A DNA stretch of 14,326 nt from Deltaproteobacteria bacterium (GTDB lineage Bacteria; Myxococcota_A; UBA9160; JAFDET01). The notes under the pieces were generated by a model. It saw only the letters and a list, made by a program, of their open reading frames with translations. It was not told where the DNA came from and did no database searches. The position numbers were made by a program, and so were the translations under genes. Of the stretch, positions 1 through 10,198 are shown one piece after another. The first letter of the stretch is position 1, and every line of letters begins with the position of its first letter. The stretch is taken from NCBI GenBank assembly GCA_019310195.1, contig JAFDET010000113.1, forward strand, positions 1-14,326, read 5' to 3'.

Positions 1-527
1 TCGGCGGCCCAGAGCAGATCCGCGGTCTGGGCGTCGTAGAGCCGGGTCTCCAGCCGCACGATGGTCACGGTGCGCCAGTAGCCCGGCGTGTGCACCACGT
101 CGTAGGCCGAGCCGTAGTAGCCGTAGAGCCCGCCGTGATAGTAGGGGCCGCGCACGTAGTCGGTGCGAGGCGGAACGTACTGCTGGTCCTCGTCGACCTT
201 GAGCAGGCGGGTGACCACCACCGCCTCGATGCCCCGCTGGCGGACCACCTCGCGCACCATCTCCTCGTTGAGCCGCTCGTCCGCAGGCAGGAGCAGGTAG
301 CTCGGCGCCGCTTCGGCGCCGCGGCGGTTCAGCTCTGCGGCGAAGGTGTCCTCGAAGCTGCGCTTGCTGATCGGATTGTCGGCAATGGCGATCACAAGGA
401 TGCGCGTGACCGGAGCCCGCGCTGCGGGGGCTTTCCAGACGGTGCTCAGGCTGGTCCGCGCCCCGCATGCGATCACCAGGGTCAGGAACACGGCGGCGCT
501 GATGCTCTTGCACATGCTCGTAGTCAT
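1..527 (-). CDS. Uncharacterised lipoprotein, N-terminal part (C-terminus beyond window edge)
   Basis: About 175 codons are visible before the gene runs off the left edge. The N-terminus has a short n-region with one Lys, a hydrophobic core (about residues 9-20) and a lipobox V-I-A-C with Cys at residue 21. Gly follows the Cys, so outer-membrane sorting is more likely than inner-membrane retention. Behind it lie an alpha/beta-looking segment (VTRILVIAIADN), a Glu/Arg-rich helix ending RGIEAVVVTRLLKV, and a Tyr/Gly-rich stretch (GLYGYYGSAYD). The last visible part, ETRLYDAQTADLLWAA, is of the kind found in small lipoproteins such as the DUF4136 type; that match is a guess. The ATG at 527 is chosen over the ATG at 515 because AGGAG lies 7 nt upstream of it. 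The gene starts 16 bases after the permease stop, so one transcript is likely. Function unknown. Confidence 0.75.
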   Translation of the reverse strand, partial: MTTSMCKSISAAVFLTLVIACGARTSLSTVWKAPAARAPVTRILVIAIADNPISKRSFEDTFAAELNRRGAEAAPSYLLLPADERLNEEMVREVVRQRGIEAVVVTRLLKVDEDQQYVPPRTDYVRGPYYHGGLYGYYGSAYDVVHTPGYWRTVTIVRLETRLYDAQTADLLWAA

Positions 528-534
528 GCTTGTA

Positions 535-539
535 CTCCT
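535..539 (-). promoter_or_regulatory. Ribosome binding site of the lipoprotein gene
   Basis: AGGAG on the minus strand, 7 nt before the ATG at 527. It decides that start over the in-frame ATG four codons later, and it sits in the 16-base gap after the permease stop codon. Confidence 0.6.
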
Positions 540-543
540 GGTT

Positions 544-1743
544 CTACTCGTAGGCCAGGGAGTCCACGATGTTCATGCCGGCCGCCTTGCGGGCGGGCTG
601 CACACCGAAGACCAGGCCCACGGCCACACAGACGGCGAACGCCACGCCCACACTCCAGGCGGAGACCGGCGCCTGCACCCCCAGCAGCGCGCCCACCAGC
701 AGCGGCAAACCGCCGCCCAGCGCCACGCCGATGACCCCGCCCACCATGGACAAGAGCGCGGCCTCCAGCAGGAACTGGATCAGGATGTCGCGGCGCCGGG
801 CGCCGATGGCCAGGCGGATGCCGATGTCGCGAGTCCGCTCCCGCACGGTGACCAGCATGATGTTCATGATTCCGATGCCGCCCACGACCAGCGAGATCCC
901 GGCCACCGCCAGCAGCACCAAGGTAATGGCCTTGGAGACCCGCAGCGCCAGGTCCAGGAAGGGCTTGAGGGACTCGACCTCGATGCTCTCCATGCTGCGG
1001 TGGCGCGCAGCGAGCACGCGCTCGGCGATCTGCATCACCTGGGGCACGGCGCCTGCCGTGGCCGCGCGCATGTAGACCACGTCCACCTCGCGGTTGTCGT
1101 GGAGCTGGCGCAAGGTGGCGTAGGGGACGATGACCGTGAGCCCGGCAGCCTCGCTGCGCCTCACCACGGCCGCGGTGCCCACGCTCTCGCCGAAGATGCC
1201 CACGATGTCGAAGCGCAGGTCGTAGAGGCGCACGCTGGCGTCCGGCGGAAGCACGCCGCCGTAGAGCCGCGTCGCCAGCTCTCGCGAGATCAGCGCCACC
1301 TTGGCCGCGCTGCCCTCCTCCGCCGGCCGAAAGAAGCGCCCGGTGTAGACCCGCAGGTTGCGCACGTCGGCGTACTCCGGCGTGACGCCCAGCAGGTTGA
1401 CCGGCCAGGGCTGGCCGCGGATGGAGAGCGTGCGCGAGGTCTCGATGACGGGAGCCAGCGTGGCCGTACCCTGAAGCGCCCCGGCCAGGGCATCCACATC
1501 GTCGGTGGTCACGAACTCGGGGTTCACGCCCTCGCTGGTGCCCCGGGCCAGGACCAGATTGGCCCCCACGCCCTCGATCAGGCCCACCACGTGGGTGCGG
1601 CCGGCCAGCCCGATGGAGGCGACGGCCACCACGCTGGCCGTGCCCACGGCCATGCCCACCACGGTGAGGGCGGAGCGCCCGCGCTGCACGGCCAGGCCGC
1701 CCCAAGCGAACTCCAGCAGGGTACGAAGCCAGTTCCGGTCCAC
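544..1743 (-). CDS. MacB/FtsX-family ABC transporter permease
   Basis: Inner-membrane permease of the MacB type, 399 residues, close to the usual length for permease-only members. These proteins act as mechanotransmitters: a cytoplasmic ATPase drives movement of a periplasmic domain. Visible layout: one N-terminal membrane helix (about 25-47), a periplasmic MacB_PCD-like domain (about 50-265), and three C-terminal helices (about 272-296, 329-355, 360-381). The family signature GGIGIMNIMLV is followed by RERTRDIGIRLAIGARRRD, and the protein ends PARKAAGMNIVDSLAYE. The start is taken as GTG at 1743, because no other in-frame start gives a sensible N-terminus; its ribosome-binding site is weak. 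It lies 50 bases after lon and 16 before the lipoprotein gene. No ATPase or HlyD-type adaptor gene is adjacent, so substrate and partners are unknown. The family call is firm; identity with macB itself is not claimed. Confidence 0.88.
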   Translation of the reverse strand: MDRNWLRTLLEFAWGGLAVQRGRSALTVVGMAVGTASVVAVASIGLAGRTHVVGLIEGVGANLVLARGTSEGVNPEFVTTDDVDALAGALQGTATLAPVIETSRTLSIRGQPWPVNLLGVTPEYADVRNLRVYTGRFFRPAEEGSAAKVALISRELATRLYGGVLPPDASVRLYDLRFDIVGIFGESVGTAAVVRRSEAAGLTVIVPYATLRQLHDNREVDVVYMRAATAGAVPQVMQIAERVLAARHRSMESIEVESLKPFLDLALRVSKAITLVLLAVAGISLVVGGIGIMNIMLVTVRERTRDIGIRLAIGARRRDILIQFLLEAALLSMVGGVIGVALGGGLPLLVGALLGVQAPVSAWSVGVAFAVCVAVGLVFGVQPARKAAGMNIVDSLAYE

Positions 1744-1759
1744 GGGAGTGGTGTAGCAC

Positions 1760-1781
1760 CCGCTGGCGGACGGGCTAGCGG
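1760..1781 (-). other. Imperfect stem-loop between lon and the permease gene
   Basis: An inverted repeat lies just after the lon stop: minus strand CCGCT-A-GC, loop CCGTCC, GC-C-AGCGG, an 8-position stem with one mismatch. No T-tract follows, so it is not a standard intrinsic terminator. It could be a weak processing or attenuation site, or chance in GC-rich DNA. Confidence 0.25.
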
Positions 1782-1793
1782 ACCCGGCTGGGG

Positions 1794-4277
<2,484 letters not shown>

Positions 4278-4288
4278 CGAGTCGGATT

Positions 4289-4305
4289 CTCCTCGGGGGA
4301 CGAGG
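4289..4305 (-). promoter_or_regulatory. lon ribosome binding site overlapping a short hairpin
   Basis: GAGGAG (4289-4294) is 11 nt before the lon ATG. Four of its six bases belong to a 5-bp stem CCTCG/CGAGG with loop TCCCC (4291-4305 on the plus strand). The stem is short but all but one pair are G-C. It could lower lon translation until melted or opened by ribosomes arriving from clpX. The repeat is seen; the control role is inferred. Confidence 0.35.
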
Positions 4306-4306
4306 C

Positions 4307-5553
4307 TCAGGCGGATTCCGCTTCGGCCTTCAGCACGACCAGCGGTTCCGCTCCCTGTTCGATCACCTCTTCGTTGATCATCACCTCTTCCACGTCATCG
4401 CGGGAGGGGATGTCATACATGAGGTCGAGCATCACGCGCTCGAGGATGCTGCGCAGCCCCCGGGCTCCCGACTTGCGCAGGATCGCCTGGCGGGCCACCG
4501 CTCGCAGCGCGCCGTCGGAGAAGCGCAGCCGCACGTCCTCGAACTCGAACAGCTTCTGGTACTGCTTGACGAGCGCATTCTTGGGGACGGTGAGGATGTC
4601 CACCAGCGACGACTCGTCCAGCTCCTCCAAGGTGGCCACCACGGGCAGCCGCCCTACGAACTCCGGGATCAGCCCGAACTTGAGCAGGTCCTCGGTCTGC
4701 GCCTCGCGCAGCACGTCCCCCAGACGCCGTTCGCTGCGCTTCTGGATGTCCGCGCCGAAGCCCAGCCCCCTCACACCGATGCGGCGCTCGATGATGTCCT
4801 CGAGGCCGCAGAAGGCGCCGCCGCAGATGAACAGGATGTTGGAGGTGTCGATCTGGACGAACTCCTGCTGCGGGTGCTTGCGCCCGCCCTTGGGCGGGAC
4901 GCTGGCCATGGTGCCCTCGATGATCTTGAGCAGGGCCTGCTGCACGCCCTCGCCGGAGACGTCGCGGGTGATGGACGGGTTCTCGCTCTTGCGGGCGATC
5001 TTGTCGATCTCGTCGATGTAGATGATCCCGCGCTGCGCCCGCTCCAGGTCGTAGTTGGCCGCCTGGAGCAGGTTGAGGATGATGTTCTCCACGTCCTCGC
5101 CCACGTAGCCGGCCTCGGTCAGGGTAGTGGCGTCGGCGATGGTGAAGGGGACGTCCAGGATCTTGGCCAGCGTCTGGGCCAGCAGCGTCTTGCCGCTGCC
5201 GGTCGGCCCCAGCAGCATGATGTTGGCCTTCTGGAGCTCCACCTCGCCCACGAAAGCCTGGCTCTCGATGCGGCGGTAGTGGTTGTGCACCGCCACCGAC
5301 AGGGTCTTCTTGGCCCGCTCCTGGCCGATCACGTAGTCGTCGAGGATCGTCTTGATCTCGATCGGCTTGGGAACCTTCGACGCCTCGGACGGGACCTCGT
5401 CGCGGCCGTACTCCTCGGCGATGATGTCGTTGCAGAGCTCGATGCACTCGTCGCAGATGTACACGGTCGGCCCAGCGATGAGCTTCTTGACTTCCTTCTG
5501 GCTCTTGCCGCAGAAGGAGCACGACAGGTTGGCGTTGTCGTCCTTGCGCTTCA

Positions 5554-5554
<1 letters not shown>
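4307..5554 (-). CDS. clpX: ATP-dependent Clp protease ATP-binding subunit ClpX
   Basis: AAA+ unfoldase of 415 residues that recognises tagged or native substrates and feeds them into ClpP. The N-terminal zinc-binding domain has C12/C15 and C34/C37. Walker A is GPTGSGKT (116-123) and the Walker B region is IIYIDEIDK (177-185). The GYVG pore loop is at 149-152, the RKH loop at 225-227 and the sensor-2 GAR at 363-365. These are the diagnostic elements of ClpX rather than HslU. The length is normal (E. coli 424). The ATG at 5554 is preferred over the TTG at 5557, because GGAGG lies 6 nt upstream of it and the ATG overlaps the clpP stop as TGATG. This one-base overlap implies translational coupling with clpP. 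lon follows 29 bases downstream. No key residue is missing. Confidence 0.98.
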
Positions 5555-6180
<626 letters not shown>

Positions 6181-6197
6181 GGGCTCCGTCCGTACAT

Positions 6198-6214
6198 CCC
6201 GGCCTGGGGCCGGG
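6198..6214 (-). promoter_or_regulatory. Perfect GC stem-loop in the clpP leader
   Basis: Minus strand CCCGGCC-CCA-GGCCGGG: a perfect 7-bp all-G/C stem with a 3-nt loop, ending 17 nt before the clpP start codon. No T-tract follows, so it does not look like an intrinsic terminator. It may stabilise the clpP mRNA 5' end or affect translation. The structure is seen; its role is inferred. Confidence 0.4.
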
Positions 6215-6262
6215 CCTGTCTTGTATTCGGCCGCACCTTGGGGGGAGGATAGGCGCGCATTG

Positions 6263-6318
6263 GCGCGGCTGCGCACCCGGGAAACGGAGGAGGCCTCCGG
6301 GTGCGCGGGTTTCCGCGC
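6263..6318 (-). terminator. Terminator-like long hairpin directly after tig (no T-tract)
   Basis: A 10-bp perfect inverted repeat GCGCACCCGG (6271-6280) / CCGGGTGCGC (6297-6306) is flanked, after a small internal loop, by a second pair GCGCGG (6263-6268) / CCGCGC (6313-6318). The hairpin starts at the tig stop codon. The loop contains GGAGGCCTCC, itself palindromic. The usual run of T is missing on the 3' side, so it is either a non-canonical terminator or attenuator, or an mRNA end-stabilising or processing element between tig and clpP. Confidence 0.4.
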
Positions 6319-7625
6319 TAACTATCCGAGGTTTCTTCGATTTTAGCCTCAGCGCAGAGGAAGGCAAGCGCCTTCTCATCCTTCAGCTGGACGCGCATGG
6401 CGTCCAGAAGCTCGCCGTCCTGATAGGCGCTGCGCAGGCGCTGGGCATCCATGCCCTGGGACTCGGCCATCTCTTCCAGGCGCGCGTCGAGCTCCTCGTC
6501 CGCAATCTCGATCTCGCGTTCCGCCGCCACCGCCTCCAGCAGCAGCGCCTCTCGGACGTCGCGCTCGGCGCGCGGCCGCCACCCCTCGCGCCAGGCGTCG
6601 AGCTGGCCGTGCAGCTGCTCGTGGGGAACGGATCCCTCCAGCTCGCGGTGGGCGCGCGACAGCTGACTCTGGAGCCGCCGCTCGATCAGGCTGGCCGGCA
6701 CGTCGAACTCCGTGCGCTCCACCAGCGCATCCAGCACCGATTGGCGCAGCGCGGCATCGGCCTTGCCCTGCTGCTGCTCGGTCAGGTCGCTGCGGACGCG
6801 CTCGCGCAGCGCCGCCAGGTCTTCGAACTCGCCCAGGTCCTTGGCGAACTCGTCGTCCAGCTCCGGCATCTCGCGCCGCTGCACGCTGACCACGTGCACG
6901 GCGAAGACGGCCTCCTTGCCGGCCAGCTCCTCGTTGGCGTAGTCGTCCGGGAAGGTCACGCTGACCTCGCGGTCCTCCCCCGTGCAGGATCCCTGGAGCT
7001 GATCTTCGAAGCCGGGGATGAAACGATCGCTGCCGATCTCCAGCTCCACATCCTGCCCGGTGCCACCCTCGAAGGGCTCGCCGTCGATGCGGCCGACGAA
7101 GTCGATCTTGAGCACGCTGCCCTGGGCCGCCGTGGTGCCCTCTTCCTCTTCCACGAGCTGGGCATGGCGCTCGCGCAGGTTCTCCATCTGCTCGAGAACG
7201 TCGGTATCGGAGACCTCCACCGCGGGCTGGCTGGCCGGCAGGCCTTCCAGTGTGGGCAGCGCGATCGTGGGCTTGACCTCGATCTCCGCGGTGTAGCGGA
7301 ACGGCGCATCCTCCTCGGGCGCCTGGGCATCGATGGAGGGCTCGGCCACCGGCCGCACCCCGGCCTCCTCCACGGCCTCGGGCAGACTCTCGGAGACCAG
7401 CAGCCGCTCGATCTCTTCGCGGACCTGGGGCCCGAACATCTTCTCCAGCACGCTGCGCGGAGCCTTGCCGGCGCGGAAGCCCTTGACCCGGGCACGCTTG
7501 GCCAGGTCGCGGTAGGCGCGATCGAAGGCGCGTCGCACGCGCTTGGGATCCACCTCGATCTCGAGCCGGCGCACGACCGGGCCCTCTTCGCGGGTGGTGA
7601 CGCGAACCGCGCCCTCTTCGGCCAT
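6318..7625 (-). CDS. tig: Trigger factor (ribosome-associated chaperone / peptidyl-prolyl isomerase)
   Basis: Cytoplasmic chaperone of 435 residues (E. coli 432) that binds the ribosome tunnel exit and shields nascent chains. The N-terminal ribosome-binding domain (about 5-115) holds the signature loop GFRAGKAP (49-56). An FKBP-like PPIase domain follows (about 163-250), with SVLKIDFVGRIDG and the conserved FIPGFEDQLQG (202-212). The C-terminal helical domain (about 260-430) is rich in Arg, Glu, Leu and Gln, as usual. The ATG at 7625 is chosen because it begins the family N-terminus and AGGAG lies 10 nt upstream. The frame is open further, back through the tRNA to 7859, but that part is not trigger-factor-like. 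The gene follows tRNA-Leu by 37 bases and precedes clpP by 137. This makes a chaperone-protease cluster with clpP-clpX-lon. Confidence 0.97.
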   Translation of the reverse strand: MAEEGAVRVTTREEGPVVRRLEIEVDPKRVRRAFDRAYRDLAKRARVKGFRAGKAPRSVLEKMFGPQVREEIERLLVSESLPEAVEEAGVRPVAEPSIDAQAPEEDAPFRYTAEIEVKPTIALPTLEGLPASQPAVEVSDTDVLEQMENLRERHAQLVEEEEGTTAAQGSVLKIDFVGRIDGEPFEGGTGQDVELEIGSDRFIPGFEDQLQGSCTGEDREVSVTFPDDYANEELAGKEAVFAVHVVSVQRREMPELDDEFAKDLGEFEDLAALRERVRSDLTEQQQGKADAALRQSVLDALVERTEFDVPASLIERRLQSQLSRAHRELEGSVPHEQLHGQLDAWREGWRPRAERDVREALLLEAVAAEREIEIADEELDARLEEMAESQGMDAQRLRSAYQDGELLDAMRVQLKDEKALAFLCAEAKIEETSDS

Positions 7626-7635
7626 CTTCTGGAGT

Positions 7636-7640
7636 CTCCT
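7636..7640 (-). promoter_or_regulatory. Ribosome binding site of tig
   Basis: AGGAG on the minus strand, 10 nt before the ATG at 7625. It decides the tig start against the longer open frame that reads back through the tRNA gene. It sits in the 37-base tRNA-tig spacer, where ACTCCAG also occurs twice. Confidence 0.55.
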
Positions 7641-7662
7641 GGAGTGACGAGGGGTTGGGCTG

Positions 7663-7747
7663 TGGTGCCGGGGACAGGACTCGAACCTGCACGCCCGAAG
7701 GCAGTGGCTCCTAAGGCCACCGCGTCTGCCAGTTCCGCCACCCCGGC
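7663..7747 (-). tRNA. tRNA-Leu, anticodon UAG, with encoded CCA end
   Basis: The cloverleaf can be drawn by hand on the minus strand. The acceptor stem is GCCGGGG / CCCCGGC, with discriminator A and an encoded CCA (7663-7665). The D arm has a 3-bp stem GCG/CGC. The anticodon stem GTGGC/GCCAC encloses the loop CTTAGGA, giving anticodon TAG, which reads CUN leucine codons. There is a long class II variable arm with a TTCG tip, as expected for leucine. The T arm has loop TTCGAGT, closed by GCAGG/CCTGT with one G-U pair. Total length is 85 nt. It lies 37 bases upstream of tig on the same strand and may share its promoter; RNase cleavage would then free the tig message. Confidence 0.96.
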
Positions 7748-7758
7748 TTCCGCCGCGG

Positions 7759-7786
7759 AGGCTAGCCGGGTGGGATTGGAGCGCAA
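7759..7786 (-). promoter_or_regulatory. Possible sigma-70-type promoter for tRNA-Leu and tig
   Basis: On the minus strand TTGCGC (7781-7786) and TAGCCT (7759-7764) are separated by 16 bases, and the second box ends 11 bases before the mature tRNA 5' end at 7747. Both boxes are only partial matches to TTGACA and TATAAT. Position makes this the best candidate in the 98-base divergent gap, but it is weak. Confidence 0.3.
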
Positions 7787-7845
7787 TTGCCCCGGGGGCG
7801 CAGCTGGCGAGCCGGCCCCCGTTCCGGCCAGTATCCTGGGCGGCC

Positions 7846-10184
7846 ATGGCCGACCCCACCTACCGCGATGCCTCCAGCCCCGTCGAGAAACGCGTCGAGG
7901 ACCTGCTCGAGCGCATGACCTTGCAGGAGAAGGTCGCCCAGCTGGGCTGCGTCTGGTCCACGGCGCTGGTGGACCAGGACCAGTTCTCCCCGGAGAAGGC
8001 GGCGGGCCTGATGGCGGCGGGCACCGGGCAGGTCACCCGCATCGGCGCGGCCACCGGCTTGCGCCCCGCCGAGAACGCGGCCTTCATGAACGCCATCCAG
8101 GAATGGCTGATGACCGAGACGCGCCTGGGGATTCCCGCCCTGGTGCACGAGGAGAGCACGGCGGGCTTCTGCGCTCGCGACGCTGACCAGTTCCCGCAGG
8201 CCATCGGCCTGGCCGCCACCTGGGACCCGGGTGCGATCGGAGAGATGGCAGCGGTGATCCGCGAGCAGATGCTGGCCGTGGGAGCGCGCCAGACCCTGGC
8301 ACCGGTGCTGGACGTGGCGCGGGAGCCGCGCTGGGGACGCGTGGAGGAGACCTACGGCGAGGACCCCTACCTGTGCAGCCGGCTCGGCGTGGCGTACGTG
8401 CGTGGGCTCCAGAGCGACGACCTCGCCCACGGCGTCGTCGCTACGGGCAAGCACTTCCTGGGCTACGGCCTCTCCGAGGGCGGCCACAACCACAAGCCCG
8501 CACACATCGGCCCCCGCGAGCTGCGCGAGGTCTTCGCCCGGCCCTTCCTGGCCGCAATCCAGGAGGCGGGGCTGGCCTCGGTGATGAACGCCTACAACGA
8601 GGTGGACGGCCTGCCCTGCGGCGGCTCCGCGGAGATCCTGGACGACCTGCTGCGCGGCGAGCTGGGCTTCAAGGGCGTCGTCGTGGCCGACTACTTCACC
8701 ACGATGCTGCTCATCGCCAGCCATCGCGTGGCCGACTCGAAGGCCGCGGCGGCGAAGATGGCGCTCGAAGCCGGCCTGGACGTCGAGCTGCCCGCCACCG
8801 ACTGCTACGCGGAGCTTGTGGCACTGGTCGAGTCCGGCGAGCTGGACGAGTCCGTCGTGGACCGCTCGCTGCGGCGCGTGCTGCACCAGAAGTTCGAGCT
8901 GGGGCTGTTCGAGCGCTGGGGCGTGGACCCGGATCGCGCGGCAGTTCCCTACCAGACGCCCGACACCCGCGCGTTGGCGCGCGAGCTGGCCGCACGCTCC
9001 CTGGTGCTGCTGAAGAATGCGGGCGACCTGCTGCCCCTGGACCCGGCCACGAGCCGCATCGCGGTGCTGGGCCCGTGCGCCGACGACGTGCGCCTCCTCC
9101 AGGGCGACTACCACTACCCCGCGCACACCGAGATCGTGTACAAGAGCCAGGGCGGCGACGCGGGAGCCATCCTGCCGCGCTCCGACGCGGTCGCCTTCCG
9201 GCCCGGGCCCTACTACCCGCCGACCGTCACCCCGCTGGAGGGCATCCGCGCCGCGGTTTCGCCGGACACGCGGATCCTCCACGCCCGGGGCTGCGACGTG
9301 CAGGATCCCGAGCCCTCCGGCATCGCCGACGCCGTGAAGGTCGCACGCGACGCCGACGTGGCCCTGGTCTTCGTGGGTGGCCGTTCGGGGCTCATGCCCG
9401 ACTGCACGGTGGGCGAGTTCCGCGACGCCTCGGACCTGGGGCTGCCCGGCGCCCAGCAGCGCCTCCTCGAAGAGGTGGTCGCCAGCGGCACGCCGACCGT
9501 GGCGATCGTGGTGAGCGGGCGCGTGCACGCCCTGCCGTGGGCCGCGGAGCACGTACGTGCGATGCTGTACGCCTGGGTTCCGGGGCAGGAGGGCGGCTCC
9601 GCGCTGGCCGACGTGCTGTTCGGCGCGGTCGCGCCGTCGGGGCGCCTGCCGGTCAGCCTGCCCCACTCCGCCGGCCAGCTCCCCATCTACCACGGGCGAC
9701 ACTGGCCGGCGACGGGTGGCGCGGGTCCCTTCTCGCCGGACTACTCGGACGGACCGGGCGCGCCGCTCTACCCGTTCGGCCACGGCCTCTCCACGACGAC
9801 GTTCGACTACGCCGACCTGGAGCTCGGAGCGGAGCGCGTGGCAGCCGACCAGCCGCTGGAGATCGCCTGCCGGATCACCAATACGGGCCCGCGGGCCGCC
9901 GATGAGGTGGTGCCAGCGTGGTGCGGCCGACGAACCAGCTGGCCGGCTTCGCGCGGGTCGCCCTGGAGCCGGGCCAGAGCCGGCGGGTGGTGTTCGAGCT
10001 GGATCCCAGCCAGCTCGCCCTCTACGACCGCGGCATGCGCTTCGTCGTCGAGCCGGGCAAGGTGCGGGTCCGGATCGGCGCTTCGTCCACCGACACACGC
10101 CTCCAGGGCGAGTTCGAGATCGTCGGCGAGACGCGCGCCCTGGACCCGGCGCAGCTCGTTCCGACACAGGTGCGGGTCGAGTAG
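7846..10184 (+). CDS. Glycoside hydrolase family 3 (beta-glucosidase/beta-xylosidase type), frameshifted near the 3' end
   Basis: GH3 enzyme expected to remove terminal beta-linked glucose or xylose from oligosaccharides by the retaining mechanism. The N-terminal TIM-barrel domain (about 15-350) shows RWGRVEETYGEDPYL (162-176), KHFLGYG (201-207) and the nucleophile Asp282 in FKGVVVADY. The C-terminal alpha/beta sandwich (about 385-615) includes GDYHYPAH and the probable acid/base Glu524 in VGEFRDASDLGLPG. An FnIII-like domain begins near 655. After about residue 688 (base 9911) homology jumps from frame 1 to frame 3; the literal frame runs on to 10311 with Ser/Arg-rich shadow sequence overlapping cusA. 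No signal peptide is visible, so the product would be cytoplasmic. The ATG at 7846 has no clear Shine-Dalgarno; TATCCT at 7832-7837 is close enough that a leaderless message is conceivable. It is divergent from the tRNA and convergent with cusA. Substrate specificity cannot be set from sequence alone. Confidence 0.85.
9906..10184 (+). pseudogene. Displaced 3' end of the GH3 gene (FnIII-like domain, frame 3)
   Basis: Frame 3 is open from 9906 to the TAG at 10182-10184 and reads ASVVRPTNQLAGFARVALEPG, then VVFELDPSQLALYDRGMRFVVEPG. In intact GH3 proteins this part follows a DEVVQLYVRD-like strand. In the window, frame 1 gives ADEVV and then loses homology, while frame 3 resumes at ASVVRP, so roughly seven residues plus the frame are missing. 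It is listed separately because it would not be translated without frame restoration. It may reflect a real deletion or a sequence/assembly error. Confidence 0.75.
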
Positions 10185-10198
10185 CAGCGCACCCGCGG

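Noticed and set aside
6181..6276. Longer ClpP N-terminus from 6276
   Set aside because: The added 32 residues do not resemble ClpP and would span the leader hairpin. MPLIPMVVEQ matches the family N-terminus.
6181..6317. CIRCE element or heat-shock sigma promoter ahead of clpP
   Set aside because: No TTAGCACTC/GAGTGCTAA repeat and no CTTGAAA/CCCCAT pair at suitable spacing can be seen.
7626..7859. N-terminal extension of trigger factor through the tRNA gene
   Set aside because: The frame happens to be open through the tRNA, but it encodes no family sequence. The ATG at 7625 has a good ribosome-binding site and gives a normal-length protein.
6609..8186. Plus-strand open frame running through tig, the tRNA and into GH3
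   Set aside because: It is antisense to tig and the tRNA and out of frame with GH3; its composition is that of a shadow frame.
10185..10198. Terminator between the convergent GH3 and cusA genes
   Set aside because: Only 14 bases separate the stops, and I found no convincing stem with a T-tract in or beside them.
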